Source: Verrucomicrobiia bacterium
GTDB lineage: Bacteria > Verrucomicrobiota > Verrucomicrobiia > Opitutales > Opitutaceae
Direction: 5' to 3'
Length of the DNA stretch: 14,683 nucleotides
Assembly: GCA_030424825.1 (NCBI GenBank)
Contig: JAUHWE010000037.1
Location: 1 to 14,683, forward strand
Under the pieces are notes generated by a model. That model did not search any database, had not been told where the DNA came from, and saw only the letters and a program-made list of their open reading frames with translations. Below, one piece after another: positions 14,315-14,683 of this stretch. The number at the start of each line of letters is the position of its first letter. The stretch's first letter is position 1. The translations under genes were made by a program, and so were the position numbers.

Positions 14315-14349
14315 CTTTCGATCTTCTCCCAACTCAATGATGGGCACGG

Positions 14350-14683
14350 CTATTTACTAGCGACTGATTCAGCAGGGTTTTCGATCCCTTCAAGCGCTTC
14401 TAGAACAATTCCCGGATTAAGCAGTTCCGGCAAAATCTTTGGTGTATCCGTTATTCCATCATACAGCACGTAGAGCGGCACCCCTGAGCGGCCAAATTCC
14501 TCTAGAGCCTCAGTGATAACGGGATTGCGCTTTGTCCAGTCGGCTTTTACCATCACCACACCCAATTCATCGAAACGATTTTTTACTTCGTCCGAAGCGA
14601 AAACCACCGCCTTGTTTGCCTTGCAGGTCAGGCACCACTTCGCCGTAAAATCGATAAAGACGGGTTTTCCTTCCCCTCGGGCC
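14350..14683 (-). CDS. DsbD-like thiol:disulfide interchange protein, C-terminal thioredoxin domain (cut by right edge)
   Basis: The frame is open from the right edge to a TAA at 14350, giving the last 110 residues. PVFIDFTAKWCLTCKANK carries the thioredoxin-type Cys-x-x-Cys pair, followed by VMVKADWTKRNP and GVPLYVLYDG, where the cis-proline follows Gly-Val. This is the pattern of the C-terminal periplasmic domain of DsbD (CcdA-fused thiol reductases), which passes electrons from the membrane domain to periplasmic partners; the matching DsbD motif is usually WCVACK. A GTG at 14607 lies after the Cys-x-x-Cys and is not a real start. The membrane part, if present, lies outside the window, so a shorter periplasmic thioredoxin cannot be excluded. 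Confidence 0.85.
   Translation of the reverse strand, partial: ARGEGKPVFIDFTAKWCLTCKANKAVVFASDEVKNRFDELGVVMVKADWTKRNPVITEALEEFGRSGVPLYVLYDGITDTPKILPELLNPGIVLEALEGIENPAESVASK

Larger units (their letters stand above)
13972..14349. repeat. 378-base gap filled with inverted repeats
   Basis: Between the convergent rpoN and dsbD-like genes I find no credible gene; the open frames here run through repeats and have no family resemblance or ribosome site. In order it contains the perfect palindrome ATAGTCGACTAT (13984-13995), REP copy A (14015-14040), a stem-loop with TGGCGAG/CTCGCCA arms (14059-14095), a GTAG...CTAC palindrome (14103-14126) and the inverted REP copy A' (14289-14314). The block from 14015 to 14314 is therefore a 300-base segment bounded by perfect inverted repeats. 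No target-site duplication is obvious outside them. Confidence 0.75.

Noticed and set aside
14350..14607. Separate 85-residue protein from a GTG at 14607
   Set aside because: The frame continues upstream through WCLTCK, so this is the tail of a larger thioredoxin-domain protein.

Overview
The window looks like chromosomal core sequence from a free-living, prototrophic Gram-negative bacterium, most likely in Verrucomicrobiota (Opitutae/Puniceicoccales type). That placement is an inference from how several proteins read (a HisS lacking the usual motif 3 arginine, an IHF/HU-like protein with an altered arm, a ClpX-like protein without the zinc domain) and from GTAG-headed palindromic repeats in the gaps. 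No marker such as rRNA is present. I see no tRNA, CRISPR array, phage gene, transposase or complete insertion sequence.

Positions 1-8904 hold a long run of eight minus-strand genes with very short gaps. In transcription order they are hisS, a membrane-anchored alpha/beta hydrolase, serA, plsY, hom, lysC, thrC and cimA (cut by the left edge). From serA onward this looks like an amino-acid operon: serA commits 3-phosphoglycerate to serine; lysC, hom and thrC are the first, third and last enzymes of the aspartate-to-threonine route; cimA makes citramalate, a threonine-independent source of 2-oxobutyrate for isoleucine. plsY (phospholipid synthesis) sits in the middle and overlaps hom by an ATGA. 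An internal start with a Shine-Dalgarno-like sequence inside lysC suggests an alpha/beta aspartokinase.

A small IHF/HU-family gene (minus, 8980-9291) is divergent from a 542-residue ClpX-like AAA+ ATPase (plus, 9371-10999). The latter lacks the zinc-binding domain and carries a changed pore-2 region and a C-terminal extension of about 125 residues. It is followed by ubiE/menG. Next come a repeat-rich gap (11740-11990), an A-type Fe-S carrier gene (minus), a divergent intergenic region, and rpoN (sigma-54, plus).

The 378-bp gap after rpoN has no credible gene but is full of structure: a perfect 26-bp inverted repeat separated by about 250 bp, an internal GTAG/CTAC palindrome, another stem-loop and a 12-bp palindrome. 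The right edge cuts the C-terminal thioredoxin domain of a DsbD-like protein (minus).

No dedicated novel system such as a defence island is visible. The most unusual items are the divergent ClpX-like protein, the REP/BIME-like repeat family, the possible internal lysC start and the altered HisS motif 3.
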